From Lepidostoma basale (Eukaryota; Arthropoda; Insecta; Trichoptera; Lepidostomatidae), in contig JAHDVF020000442.1 in NCBI GenBank assembly GCA_022606425.2, positions 62,001-126,000 on the forward strand: a DNA stretch of 64,000 bases. The letters are read 5' to 3'. Below the pieces are notes generated by a model. It ran no database searches, had not been told where the DNA came from, and saw only the letters and a program-made list of their open reading frames with translations. Of the stretch, positions 28,715 through 38,227 are shown piece by piece. Every line of letters starts with the position of its first letter. The first letter of the stretch is position 1. The translations under genes were made by a program, and so were the position numbers.

Positions 28715-29150
28715 ACATTATTAATACGAATGAAAACGTCTATTTTCTAGAAGTTCTATTATATTTTATGGGAATGACGTATTCCGCCTTTCTGGGGCAT
28801 TATCAAATGTCTAGTAAAACTTCTAGAAAATGAACGATTTCATTCGTATTAATTATTTAATATGGAGTTTTACAACGTTATTCAAGAAACAATAAATACA
28901 TTGTTTTGTAATTAATACGAATGAAGACGTCAGTTTTCTAGAAATGTTATTATATTATATTTTATGGTATTGACATGTTTTGCCCTTCTAAGGTTCTAAC
29001 ATTTGATAATGCCTTAGAAGGGCGAAACATGTCATTCCCATAAAATATAATAAAACTTCTTGAAAACTGACGTTTTCATTCGTATTAATTATTTAATATG
29101 GGGTTTTACATCATTGTTCAAGAAACAATAAATAACATTATTTTGTATTA
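28715..29150. mobile_element. Two adjacent HHR-E foldback elements
   Basis: Copy 1 spans 28715-28905 and copy 2 spans 28915-29150. Each has ATTAATACGAATGAA and TTTTCTAGAAGTT-type arms in inverted orientation. Copy 2's right half preserves TTTGATAATGCC, TTAGAAGGGC, GAAA, CATG, TC. Both are followed by TTCAAGAAACAATAAATA. Confidence 0.65.
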
Positions 29151-29564
29151 GAAAATGGAACACATAATATAATGTTTTCCATATTCAAATATATAATATT
29201 AAGATCCCGAAGATCATTTGCACGTTAAGTTTCTCTTCACGGGCGCCAGATGTGTTTGCTCTTAATTCCTTTTCAGCTCTTATATTTCTGATCCTTCCCA
29301 CATTTAACAACGGCGACGACGTTTATCCTAGTATTCGAGCCGCCACTGCAGGATTTAAAATGTAGATCCTTTCCTAAGTCGATGTTTATTTACGACGCGG
29401 TTTTTAATATCAACAAAATATTTTCAATACTGTTTATTTTTAAAGGAAACACAAACAAATTTTGAAATTTTAGCCGAACAATATTGTAATTATCATAATA
29501 TAAGACGAATACCCGGATGTTGTCAAAGGAGTACGTGAATATTTTTAAATAACAAACTCAATGT
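29151..29564. other. Unassigned DNA
   Basis: No feature recognised. The patch at 29235-29345 is moderately GC-rich. Confidence 0.4.
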
Positions 29565-30135
29565 AGAATTTGGTTTTCTTCTGTGAATATTAAATTTAAC
29601 GGATTGCAAGGCATCTCTGTCCTGCGCCACTTGCAACGGGTTCTGAACTCTTGCATTTCCTGTCAACTCTTTATTTTTCCGCAGCCAGGACAGCTGCCTT
29701 CTACCAACTATCCGACGTCCCTCCACTTTATCCATTAATATCAGTTGAAGAAAGTGGTATTTTTCTCCCCTTAGCACATGACCCAAATATGAGCAAACAG
29801 CAACTCTCTCTTGGCTCTGGCTCTTTGTAGTACGTCTGCATTACTGACCCTATCGGTCCACGGTATACGAAGCATTCTGCGGTATATCCACATCTCGAAC
29901 GCTTCCAACCGGTTCATTACATTCACTTTCCGAGTCCAGGTTTCGCAGCCATGTAGTAGAACAGACCATATATAACACTTAATCATTCTTTGTAAGAGTT
30001 TCAAGTTAAGATTATCATTGCAAAAGAAGGTTCTCATTTTATTAAATGCAGCTCATGCAACTTCAATTCTGAATTTTATTTCAATGTCCGGGTCATGGGC
30101 TTTAGTGATAATGCTGCCAAGGTACTAATGATAAT
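29565..30135 (-). pseudogene. LINE-M C-terminal region, frameshifted
   Basis: Frame 29771-30037 encodes FFCNDNLNLKLLQRMIKCYI, WSVLLHGCETWTRKV and LEAFEMWIYRRMLRIPWTDR. Frame 29523-29786 continues with LGHVLRGEKYHFLQLIL, GRRQLSWLRKN and AQDRDALQSV. One frameshift separates them in the AHIWVMC/MGHV overlap. Sequence upstream to 30135 continues with the YLGS-proximal region in broken frames. Confidence 0.8.
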
Positions 30136-30424
30136 GCTGCTACATGCTACTATAAATATAAATTAATAGAATAGTTCTCAGACGACCGTATAATCGAAAT
30201 TGAGATTAAACTAAGACAATTGAGGTTAAACAAAATATTTAAGTGTAAAAATAATAAATATTATGAAAGTGGAAATAAAAAGAAAATAAGAAAACGGTGT
30301 TAAAAAGTAATGTAACATTAATAGTCACATCCACGCCGACGATTATTTTTCTGAAATTTCGCTCTTCAGTCTCCATAATGCTTATTATAATTTTTTTTAA
30401 ATGCATTCACAATTTCACCGTCGT
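30136..30424. other. Unassigned DNA
   Basis: AT-rich with no recognised element. Confidence 0.35.
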
Positions 30425-30875
30425 CGGGCCGTCATGGGTAAAATCCAGTATTTGTCTACAAGTATTTTTATACATTCAAAAAAACAAAATGTTGTATAAA
30501 AACTGGTCAAAGTTAAAAAAGCATATAAAATTGGAGAGTTTTCTCCAGGCGTTGTCTAGTAATGTGTGATAATTGGGTAGATAGCCTTTCACATTGCATG
30601 CTTAATGCTAACATCTAGTCTCAATAGATGGCGCTAGTGTAGATTGAACTAAAATATGTGAAATGTTTCTTAACATGGTAGCATATATACAACTTTCAAA
30701 AATAATTGTCAGACGTGGTGTTCGTAAGAAGGGCGGAATGGGGAATGTTCTATTACATAAAGCGATTGCTTAGCCCAACTAATGACAGGTCATAAGTCCT
30801 GTAAACGCCTCGACCACCATATTCTGTGTCCAAATAATTTACATCTTCGTCTCTATTGAGATACAATTAATCATT
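30425..30875 (-). mobile_element. TIR-J full-length copy
   Basis: Same limits and orientation as 5940-6395: outer block AAAATCCAGTATTTGTC at the left and tip CTCTATTGAGATACAATTAA at the right. Central CTAGTGTAGATTGAAC and CAGACGTGGTG segments are conserved. Confidence 0.7.
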
Positions 30876-30904
30876 ATTGTAAATTTCTAATAATTGATCT
30901 ATAT

Positions 30905-31710
30905 TTTTTATTTCGAGCATGAACTACAAGTCCTGGTGAATTGTATGTATGAGGTATGCATGCGAAATGATCTGATGATGAATGTTAATAAGTCCAAGGT
31001 AATGATTTTTGAAAAGGAAGAAACCACGACAGTCTGCAACATTAGCGTGAATGGTGAAAATTTGGAGCAAGTAGTTGAGTTCGTGTATTTAGGTAGTATG
31101 TTTACAAGAGATGGGCGAGTGGAGAGGGATATTGAAAGAAGGGTTGGGGCAGGCAACAAAGTGAATGGTGCACTTAAAGTTGTCATCGCAAACAAAAACC
31201 TATCAAAAAAGCTAGAATGGCAGTGCACAATGGTGTTCTTCTACCGACCCTTATGTTTGGAAGCGAAGCATGGAACTGGCAAAGAAGGATGAAAGTAGAA
31301 TAAATGCAGTAGAAATGAGATCTCTTAGACGAATGTGTGGATATTCTGTGTATGATAGAGTGTCGAATGAAAATATAAGAACTGAATGCGGTGCGAATGA
31401 TGGTGTCATGAACAAAATAATGAAAGGATCATTAAGATGGTTTGGACATATGGAAAGAATGAATGAAGAAAGAATGGTAAAAAATTATATGTTAATGATG
31501 TAAATGGAACAAGAAATAGAGGAAGACCGAGGAAAACGTGGCACGATCAAATAAATCAAATATTGAATGTCGGCCATGTGAGGAGTCAGAGAAATCGACG
31601 CGCGTGCATGACACGATGTATGAATGTTGAGGAAGCGAGAGAAATATGTCAGGAAAGAAAAGTGTGGCAGTCCATTCTTTCTGCCTACCCTTTCGGGGAG
31701 ACGGCGTGAT
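30905..31710 (+). pseudogene. LINE-A reverse transcriptase, C-terminal half
   Basis: Three successive frames carry the protein. 30894-31292 gives YEVCMRNDLMMNVNKSKVM, VEFVYLGSMFTRDGRVERDI and ERRVGAGNKVNGALKVVIAN. 31270-31503 gives ELAKKDESRINAVEMRSLRR and MKGSLRWFGHMERMNEERM. The last stretch gives KTWHDQIN, RRARACMTRCMNVEEAREIC-like text and a stop. One missing A in TATCAAAAAAGCTAGAATGG shifts frame 1 and a further loss near 31490 shifts frame 2. Without the catalytic motifs it is inactive. Confidence 0.82.
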
Positions 31711-31735
31711 GGTTAGTTAGTTAGTTAGTTATATT
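30905..31735 (+). mobile_element. LINE-A, long 5'-truncated copy
   Basis: Begins within the reverse transcriptase just after the YADD block (EHELQVLV) and extends to GGCGTGATGG with a clean TTAGTTAGTTAGTTA tail (31711-31730). It is the best reference for the complete C-terminal half and 3' end. Coding frames are listed separately. Confidence 0.88.
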
Positions 31736-32147
31736 TTTTTCTTCCTATGTTATATCAGATTTCCCCGTTGGCCATCACTTCTGGGAAGGTTCTCCTTCTT
31801 ACGCCGCCCGTAATAACTTTTCGAGTCTCCTCATTCCAATCCAGTGTCTAATGTTGCGCAGCTATCATTTTACAAATCCAGACGTTTGCTTTCATTCGTT
31901 TACCTCAGTCGTCCTTCAATCTTACCTTTTATCATTAATGCCATAAATGCCATTAAAATATGTCTTAATTTTTTTAATGTTTTTTTTAAAGCTTGAGACA
32001 GTAGTGATTTATGGAAAAATGTTTCGAAAAAAAAATCTTATTTAAACTTAGTTTTTGTCGCATATTTATTGACATTTAAATATAATCATAATTTTATGCA
32101 CTGAAATTAAAATTCTTGAAAAATAATGTAAAACTCCGCATTTTATA
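31736..32147. other. Unassigned DNA with possible LINE scrap
   Basis: 31750-31870 has the ragged look of minus-strand LINE debris (CACTTCTGGGAAGGTTCTCC) but I cannot place it in a family. The remainder is AT-rich. Confidence 0.35.
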
Positions 32148-32540
32148 TGTGATATTCTTCCTCAGCCTATTCCCGTCCACTCCTGGACAAAGGCCTCCTC
32201 CATTCGCTTCCATGTCACTCTGTTCTGTGCAGACTGCATCCAGGTTATTCCGACGTATCTATTCAGATCATCCTTCCACCGTAGTTGCGGTCGCCCTGCA
32301 CTTCTCTTTGCCGTCCATAGTCTCCGAGTCAGCAGTCTTCTTGTCCACTTTTCATCTCAGCTTCTGGCTACGTGACCTGCCCATTACTATTTTAGAGTCG
32401 CCACCCGGTGGATGATGTTAGTGCCTTTGTTTTTTCTCTCACCGTATCGTTTCTGACTCTGTCTCTTAGGCTTATTCCTAACATGGCTACTTCCATGGCT
32501 CTTTGGGTCACTTGGGACACTTTACTCGGTATGTGATATT
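32148..32540 (-). pseudogene. LINE-O (RTE-like) C-terminal region
   Basis: Minus-strand frames read AMEVAMLGISLRDRVRNDTV, a broken GQVT region, then RRLWTAKRSAGRPQLRWKDD, WMQSAQNRVTWKRMEEAF and VQEWTGIG before a stop, with GAGGAAGAATAT at the 3' edge. This follows the RTE C-terminal order RDR.RN / KRSAGRP..RW.DD / AQ.R..W...EEAFVQEW. The second copy is at 61602-61810. Confidence 0.75.
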
Positions 32541-32734
32541 AAGGAATACATATGTTTATGCCGTAGAAGGATTTATTGTCTTTAATGGGAATTTCAATTA
32601 ATTTCAATTATTTATTTAAACACGTCAAAAGCAAAAAAAAAAAACATTTAAATTCACCAATGATACATAATATTATATTATTAACAAAAAGTTTGAGATA
32701 AATCAGTAAATAACACGATGAAATCATATATATT

Positions 32735-32910
32735 TAAAAAAAAGAGACTAATACCAAATGATATTAGAATTTATTTTAACAATCTTCAATGTGAGCAGAA
32801 AATAGCTCAATATTATGAAGAAGGAATCTGGTCGTATCCAGGCTTGAACCCAAGTCCCCTGGATCAGGAGCCAAGCGTTCTATCCCCTAGACCACCACCC
32901 GATAGATGAA
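32735..32910 (-). mobile_element. SINE-2 copy
   Basis: Minus strand: GGTGGTGGTCTAGGGGATAG (A box TGGTCTAGGGG, 32884-32894), GGGTTCAAGCC (B box, 32841-32851), then the non-tRNA part CTATTTTCTGCTCACATTGA and TAAATTCTAATATCA. The head resembles a tRNA of the Arg/Lys/Glu kind; I would not assign the parent. It is a SINE and not a tRNA gene: no acceptor stem closes it and the same 3' body recurs at 20235 and 58138. Confidence 0.8.
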
Positions 32911-32944
32911 CGCACAATTATAACAATGACAGAGACAGCGCCTC

Positions 32945-33130
32945 CCTCAGGCCAACTACACTATCACTAAATACGTCGACCTCCGAGGTGACACGATTTA
33001 GCAAAGATATTGCTCTACCTACCGGCATAACCATTGGCAGGTTGGTTCTGCATCGCGGGAGATAAAACACTCTATGGCCCCTTTGTCGAATGACGAACAG
33101 ACCTACATCACTCAGGATTTCTGAGTTGTG
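32945..33130 (-). pseudogene. LINE-B C-terminal fragment
   Basis: Minus strand decodes to RQRGHRVFYLPRCRTNLPMV-like and MPVGRAISLLNRVTSEVDVF, parallel to the copy at 37637-37864 and to 57845-58035. It abuts SINE-2 in the same orientation; the same two families are also neighbours at 57845-58295. Confidence 0.6.
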
Positions 33131-33198
33131 TATACATCCGCCTATCAGTCAAAATAAGTGAACACCGAAAAGAATGACATGTTTTGGCTTGCTAGAAT

Positions 33199-33441
33199 AT
33201 CGCCTCTTTGCAAGAATAACGTGACATTTTGAAAATCAAATCCGCCGTGTTAAACTTTGTTTTCTAAAAACATGGTATTTTTAATGTGAATAACAGAGAA
33301 TTTATGAAGGAAAGAGACAACACAACAGTGGTTTATTGTGTTGTCACGTTGTCTCTTTCAGACGGGTACCTATCTTGTTTCATTTCTAAACTTTTGAATT
33401 TTTCGAGATAACACGTTATTCTCGCAAAGAGGCGATATATT
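33199..33441. mobile_element. 243-bp MITE-like inverted-repeat element
   Basis: ATATCGCCTCTTTGCAAGAA TAACGTG at the left is matched by the complement of CACGTTATTCTCGCAAAGAG GCGATAT at the right (one mismatch in 27). A second, nested hairpin at 33312-33360 pairs AAAGAGACAACACAA with TTGTGTTGTC...GTCTCTTT. No coding. The flanks are too AT-rich to define a duplication. Confidence 0.75.
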
Positions 33442-34049
33442 ATAATGCACTCACAAGGTAAAACGTGTCACTGCCACAATTAAATAAAAGCATCTTACGT
33501 ATTCATTCATATTAAATATCATACAAATAGTAATTAGATTATATTATATATATTTTTTAATTCAATACAAAATTTAAATCATTTAAATGATCTGAAATCG
33601 AAATTCGTCTTATAAACAAAATATACCAGGAACTTTTTTTCAATTAGTTTTAATAATTCCACGCCACAAATTAGTGCTTCATACGAAAGTATGTTTTCGG
33701 GTACATTGTATGAAATATATTTATAATTCCGCTTTAAGGTATTCCGAATAACAGTAAAGCCATGAATGGCTGACAGCAGTTAGCTGGAACACCATTTTCT
33801 CGATGCGGTAATAATGCCGTCCCAGATATCATCCCTGTAACTCCGCCGTATTATCGCTGCCAGCCGCCCTTCGCCACACACCCCCGGGAACAAATCCGAC
33901 CGAAATAATGCCTCCTTATTGTTGGAAGAAACTTTATTTAATTTGTGTCGACAAAGGTACATTTAGCTGTAAAACTCTACAACATATTTTTATATAAATC
34001 CCTCGTGGAATTTTACGTCTTATTTATTGTTTCTTGGACAATGATTGAA
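33442..34049. other. Unassigned sequence with a GC-richer island
   Basis: 33740-33950 is GC-richer (GATGCGGTAATAATGCCGTC, CGCTGCCAGCCGCCCTTCGC), unlike any repeat here. A 60-codon minus frame (33780-33962) crosses it without recognisable motif. Possibly conserved single-copy or regulatory DNA. HHR-E flank TTATTGTTTCTTGGACAATG at 34022. Confidence 0.4.
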
Positions 34050-34205
34050 AAGAAAAGAGTCGGAGAAATCGACGTGCGTGCATGAGACGACGTAAAAATG
34101 TAGAGGATTCGAGAGAAACATGTAAGAACAGAACAATGTGGCGGTTCATTTTTTCTGCCTACCGCTTCGGAGAGACTACGTGATGGTTAGTTGGTTTGTT
34201 TGTTA
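34050..34205 (+). mobile_element. LINE-A 3' end fragment
   Basis: GAGTCGGAGAAATCGACGTG, CATGTAAGAACAGAACAATG and CTACGTGATGGTTAGTTGGT correspond to the last 150 bases of LINE-A. Confidence 0.75.
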
Positions 34206-34235
34206 TTCTAGTTTGTAGCACTTGGAATTTGTTAA

Positions 34236-34598
34236 GGGGTTAGGGGCAGTCAGATTTATGAAAAAACTAGTATTTTACATAAATAAAAATTGTTAATAGT
34301 TGAATTTATTTTATAAAACCAACAATATAAAATTGAAAATGATGTTTTAACTTGAAATGACACAAATTTGAAAATAAAAAATAAATTATATATGAAGTTA
34401 TCGCCATATCTGTTGGACCCTGTTCCATAAGTGATGCTTTGCGGTGACCATTATAACTTCTCTCAGGTTCATCTAAAATCATTTAATTAAAATAAAAATA
34501 TTATATTTTATATTGTTGGTTTTATAAATTAAATTAAATTACTGACAAAAAAAATTGTAAATACTTGTTTTTTTCATCATTCTGACTGCCCTAACCTC
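34236..34598. mobile_element. piggyBac-type MITE, copy 1
   Basis: TTAA flanks both ends (34232-34235, 34599-34602). The ends GGGGTTAGGGGCAGTCAG (left) and GAGGTTAGGGCAGTCAG (complement of right) form an inverted repeat continuing into ATGAAAAAAC and AGTATTT. 363 bp, noncoding. TTAA duplication with a G/C-triplet start is the piggyBac pattern. Kolobok and Sola3 also use TTAA, so the superfamily is probable and not proven. Confidence 0.75.
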
Positions 34599-34602
34599 TT
34601 AA

Positions 34603-35007
34603 TGTAATCAAGTGCATGTTCACAGTGTTATAAATTTTCCTTACAAATTATTTTTCTAGAATTTTTTCCCGTGAAGTATTCGATTGTATGAGTGTAGGTT
34701 CTCATATTCCGAAGGATTGTTCGTATGCAATGGGGAGAAACGTGTGAAATCCAATATAAAATCAGTCCAAGTCGTCATAAAGCCATTTTAACGAGGAAAT
34801 CAAGTTTCCCGCTTCAGGAGAACACAAATTGTGCACTTCTCTTGTTATTTGACGTCACATGAGCGGAAAACAGTTTTGCTTTGACAAACGATACGTTCTG
34901 ATTTTAAATCTACGTCTTTGGAATACAATTTAAAAAGTGAATAAACGTGTCTCTTATAAAACCCCTTTGGCTGCTACGAGGTTTATTAAATTCTACCATA
35001 ATATAAA
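34603..35007. other. Unassigned DNA
   Basis: No recognised feature. 34820-34900 contains TTGTTATTTGACGTCACATG, a CRE-like TGACGTCA-containing sequence, which may be coincidental. Confidence 0.35.
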
Positions 35008-35535
35008 TTCTTCTTCTTTCGGTGCCGTGTCAGTCGATCACTGAAATAATGGCATCTCTGTCCTGCGCCACTTGGAATAGGTTCTGATTTCTTGTCATTT
35101 TTGTCCATTATTTTATGTTTCGCAGTCAGGACAACTGCCTTCTACCAGCTCCCGGACGGCCCTACACTTTACCCATTAATATCAGTAGGAGGTGATATTT
35201 TTCTCCCCTTAGCATATGACCCAAATATGAGAACTCTCTAATTTTCACACTCGACAGCAGCTCTCTATTGGCTCTGGCTCTCTGTAGTACGTCTGCATTA
35301 CTGACCCTATCGGTCCACGGTATACGGAGTATTCTGCGGTATATAACATTAACTTTTAGAGTCCAGGTTTCGCAGCCATATAAATAGTAGAACAGACCAT
35401 ATATAACATTTTATCATTCTTTCTCGGAGTTTCAGGTTAAGATTATCATTGCAAGAAAAGGTTTTCATTTTCTTAAATGCAACTCGTGCAACATCAATTC
35501 TGCATTTCATTTCAATGTCCGGGTCAAGTGCTATA
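35008..35535 (-). pseudogene. LINE-M C-terminal region, decayed
   Basis: Minus-strand debris matches 29565-30135: ILRIPWTDRVSNADVLQRAR, LLSSVKIRE-like, LGHMLRGEK-like and RRQLS/VLTAK segments with many stops, and an AAAGAAGAAGAATT tail at 35008-35022. A block between LEAFEMW and the C-terminus is deleted (35335-35350). Confidence 0.7.
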
Positions 35536-35714
35536 TAAATTCAACCATCCGTTATTTGAATAAAAACTGTATACTCGTATATCTTCGCTAATTTTGAATC
35601 CAATATATTGATTTGCAATTGTAGCATTTTTATTGGTTCTTGAGATATCAATTAAGCCAAGATATGGGACACCTAAAGAAGAGATTTGCAGATTCTCCAT
35701 AATTTATGAGTAGG

Positions 35715-35920
35715 CAGAGAAGATGATTCTGGAGGGACTACACCGAGACGATGGATCCAACAAGGATTCTCAAAATCGTGAATCAGGAGACTCCAGAAGG
35801 CTGTCGACCACCAAAACGATTGAGAGAAAGCTGGACGTCTTTATAAAAGGACGAAATTTTATATCCTGTCTAATAAATCAGATCGCAAGATCTACATTAA
35901 GAAAAAAACGTTGACATGTG
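35715..35920 (+). pseudogene. LINE-K-related 3' fragment
   Basis: The frame shift-corrected reading RRFWRDYTETMDPTRILKIV, EGCRPPKRLRESW parallels RRRYWRDHVARMD and HRPPGRPPKRWGDSW of the reference LINE-K copy. Ends in poly-A-like AAGAAAAAAACG. Confidence 0.5.
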
Positions 35921-35969
35921 AATTAACCTCACAGCTGAATGAAGTGGACGACGAATAAATTAAAATGAA

Positions 35970-36745
35970 ATGAATTGTAGATAAAACCAAGTGCATGATT
36001 TTGGGAAATAAAGTAATACTTCATTATACTAAAAATTGATAGGTATATAGCGATAATTGATAGAAGTGGTAAATAATATCAAGTATCTGGGTATTATATT
36101 CTATGAAAATTTTCGTTTTATTTTTTTAACAAAAAAATTTGGTAAATTGATCGGTTTCTTATTTAGAATCAGAAATAAATTGGATATAAATAGTAGAAAG
36201 CTGGTCTATAATGCTTTAATATTGGCTCATATTAATTATTGTTCTTCTGTATTGTTTTTAGCAAATAAAATTGATTAACTACAGATTTTACAGAATACAG
36301 GAATGAGGGCTATACTTGGTTGGGTTAGATATAGTAGGATTTCAACAATGTTGAGCAAATAAAAAAAAAATCTTGATATCTAGTTCTTTCCAACACTTTG
36401 ATTTTTGTTTATAAAATTAAGACTAATATGGTGCCTGCATATCTAACTAAAAATGTAGCATATAGTTATGAAATACATGACTATTTGACGAGAGATCGTG
36501 ATAGATTCCGACTCCAGAGAACCAGACTTAAAAGTACAGAGAAATGTGTTTTTTATAGAGGTTTTAAATTATATAACGAATTGTCAAATGAGGTTAGTGA
36601 TGCCGGTTATCTCGCGATCTTTCGTCGAAAATGCTTTCAATATCTTCTAAGTACCGATATTTAATGTTGTTTTTCTCATTTGCGATTTTTATATTATTAA
36701 TTAATTGTTTTATAAGTTGTAAAATATTGAAGTAATTTTTTATAA
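35970..36745 (+). pseudogene. LINE-L: distinct non-LTR reverse transcriptase C-terminal region
   Basis: Two open parts, 36057-36278 and 36398-36664, joined by a short interrupted stretch. They read NNIKYLGIIFYENF, then KLVYNALILAHINYCSSVLF, QILQNTGMRAILG-like, IFVYKIKTNMVPAYL and RDRFRLQRTRLKSTEKCVFY. KCMIL (35990) precedes. The 'IKYLGI', 'HINYCSSVLF', 'LQNTGMRAILG' and 'R..RTR....K...YRG...YN.L' series identifies the post-palm region of a CR1/Jockey-group element. It is the sole copy here and very AT-rich. Confidence 0.65.
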
Positions 36746-37321
36746 CTTTATTGAATATTAAATAAATGATAAAGTGAAGGTGAAGATAGAAGGGGTCTTT
36801 TTAGCTTTTGTTTTCCAAGATGACTTTTAGTTGAAAAATTCGCCCTGGAAGTAAGATAATCTTCAGAAAAATATTTTTTTAAATCGTTTATGGGCGTGGA
36901 TACTTTATTAAAAAGAATAAAAATTACACAATATTCATGACCAGCATTGGAAACCAACGAACTTTAATTCAATGTTTGATTTAATGGAGTATTTCTGTTT
37001 GTGTATTTAACATTCATTCTGTTCAATGCCCACTCATCAGGTAATCGCTTTAACGCCTCAACCGCTTCAAAGCAAAGCGATTTCGCTTTATCATTGAGTG
37101 TTTTGGATACGTTCTGTATATTTATCTCCCGTCCTTTCAAGTTGTGTTATTCTTCGATCGCCGATTCGCGCTACCATGTGGCTTCACTCAACGTCACTAA
37201 CGTTCCACGAGTGCCCACTAAAACACGATTCAGTATTTATTTAAAAAAACGTTTACACAGCATTTTAAAATTTACGAATTGTTATATTTATGAATTTTCT
37301 AGTTTATAAGATGGCAACATC
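36746..37321. other. Unassigned DNA
   Basis: A 102-codon open frame (37001-37309, plus) and its complement show no recognised motif. 37030-37220 is somewhat GC-richer than its surroundings (GGCTTCACTCAACGTCACTAA). I cannot tell whether it is host sequence or an old element. Confidence 0.35.
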
Positions 37322-37565
37322 GTCTCTTCTTCTTGCTCTAAGATCCTTCTCGACCCGACATTATCGCACGTCTTATGCCTAACACCATTCCATGTGAAGT
37401 CTGCCACCCTGACCTCATCATATATGTGATATGGAGTCCTCACTAGGCGAGATATTCCATTATGCTGGAGATTTCTGAGGTATCTCTACATGAGGGAGTA
37501 TGGTAGTTATGCGTGGCTCTATCCCACGGCATTTCTTTTAGGAATGCTCAGAACCAATTCTTTAC
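37322..37565 (-). pseudogene. LINE-P 3' fragment
   Basis: Minus strand: TGAGGTCAGGGTGGCAGACT, TGTTAGGCATAAGACGTGCG and the tail AAGAAGAAGAGACG correspond to the end of LINE-P. It may be the 3' remainder of the copy interrupted at 40187 (P left of the L2-like element), with SINE-1, LINE-B and L2-like DNA inserted between. Confidence 0.5.
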
Positions 37566-37609
37566 AGCTTTGAAGATATGGGCATCTCAATACCCATTTT
37601 TTTAAATTA

Positions 37610-37965
37610 ATCAGGGGATATTTCGATAACTCGGCCGTGCTAGAGGGTGTTGGTCTTTTTGTCCCTGATAGATGTCTCCGTCAGCGACAGCACAGATTGC
37701 TTTACCTACCAGCCATCAGAACCAATCTGCCTCTACTGACACCGGTGGGAAGAGCAATTAGTCTGCTGAACGCGGTCTCCTCGGAGATCGACGTCTTTCA
37801 TATTAGTGAAGGTACGTTCAGGAGACAAATACTCTTGACTTTAGAAAGTATCTTGTCTTCCTAATGTCGAACCATCTCTAATGCATTTCTGGTACTATGT
37901 TGTATTTTTATAATATTTTACCTGTACTCAAACATTTTGCTATTTGTAATGTCTTTTGAGTTCTT
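37610..37965 (+). mobile_element. LINE-B 3' end, best copy
   Basis: Contains the clearest LINE-B reading frame and then a 3' untranslated stretch with GTACTCAAACATTTTGC and AATGTCTTTTGAG, which is also recognisable at 6870 and 11260 on the minus strand. Confidence 0.65.
37637..37864 (+). pseudogene. LINE-B ORF C-terminus
   Basis: A 75-codon frame reading LEGVGLFVPDRCLRQRQHRL, LYLPAIRTNLPLLTPVGRAI and SLLNAVSSEIDVFHISEGTF, ending at a TAA. The same protein segment appears in four other fragments of the window, so it is a dispersed coding unit. The 'LP..RTNLPL.PVGRA..LLN' pattern is like the extreme C-termini of insect non-LTR elements. No catalytic domain remains, and clade assignment is a guess. 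Confidence 0.6.
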
Positions 37966-37984
37966 CTATATGTTTTTTTTTTTT

Positions 37985-38225
37985 TTTTTTTATGTACACA
38001 ACAGGTCGTTTGGACCCAATTACTGTATACAATTATTATTTTTTTAGCTATTATATTGATTCTCGTGACATGTGATAGGTAGCCAGTCTATCGCCATTTT
38101 ATTGTCACTTGAATTCTACACCGACAATCACACTGCCATCACCGGGAATCGAACCCAGAACCTTCGGCATGGAAGTCAGAGCTTGTAACCACTCTGCCAC
38201 GAAGGTCGTCAGGTCGTCAGGTCGT
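37985..38225 (-). mobile_element. SINE-1, complete tRNA-derived copy
   Basis: Minus strand begins GACGACCTTCGTGGCAGAG; the A box TGGCAGAGTGG is at 38189-38199 and the B box GGTTCGATTCC at 38145-38155, 34 bases apart as in a pol III promoter. The body follows (GATGGCAGTGTGATTGTCGG, ACAATAAAATGGCGATAGAC, CAGTAATTGGGTCCAAACG), ending in a poly-A run (TTTTTTTT, 37978-37991). GTCGTCAG is repeated three times at the 5' edge (38203-38227). Confidence 0.88.
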
Positions 38226-38227
38226 CA

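Noticed and set aside
32840..32900. tRNA gene
   Set aside because: The same head is attached to the same 3' body at three loci, so it is SINE-2.
34855..34865. TGACGTCA CRE-like site
   Set aside because: An isolated 8-mer with no nearby promoter or gene.
37001..37309. Possible host exon
   Set aside because: No recognisable domain, no clear splice sites and no comparison sequence; left as unassigned.
38140..38200. tRNA gene (perfect A and B boxes)
   Set aside because: The boxes head a dispersed element with a long non-tRNA body and poly-A end, and no proper acceptor stem closes; it is SINE-1.
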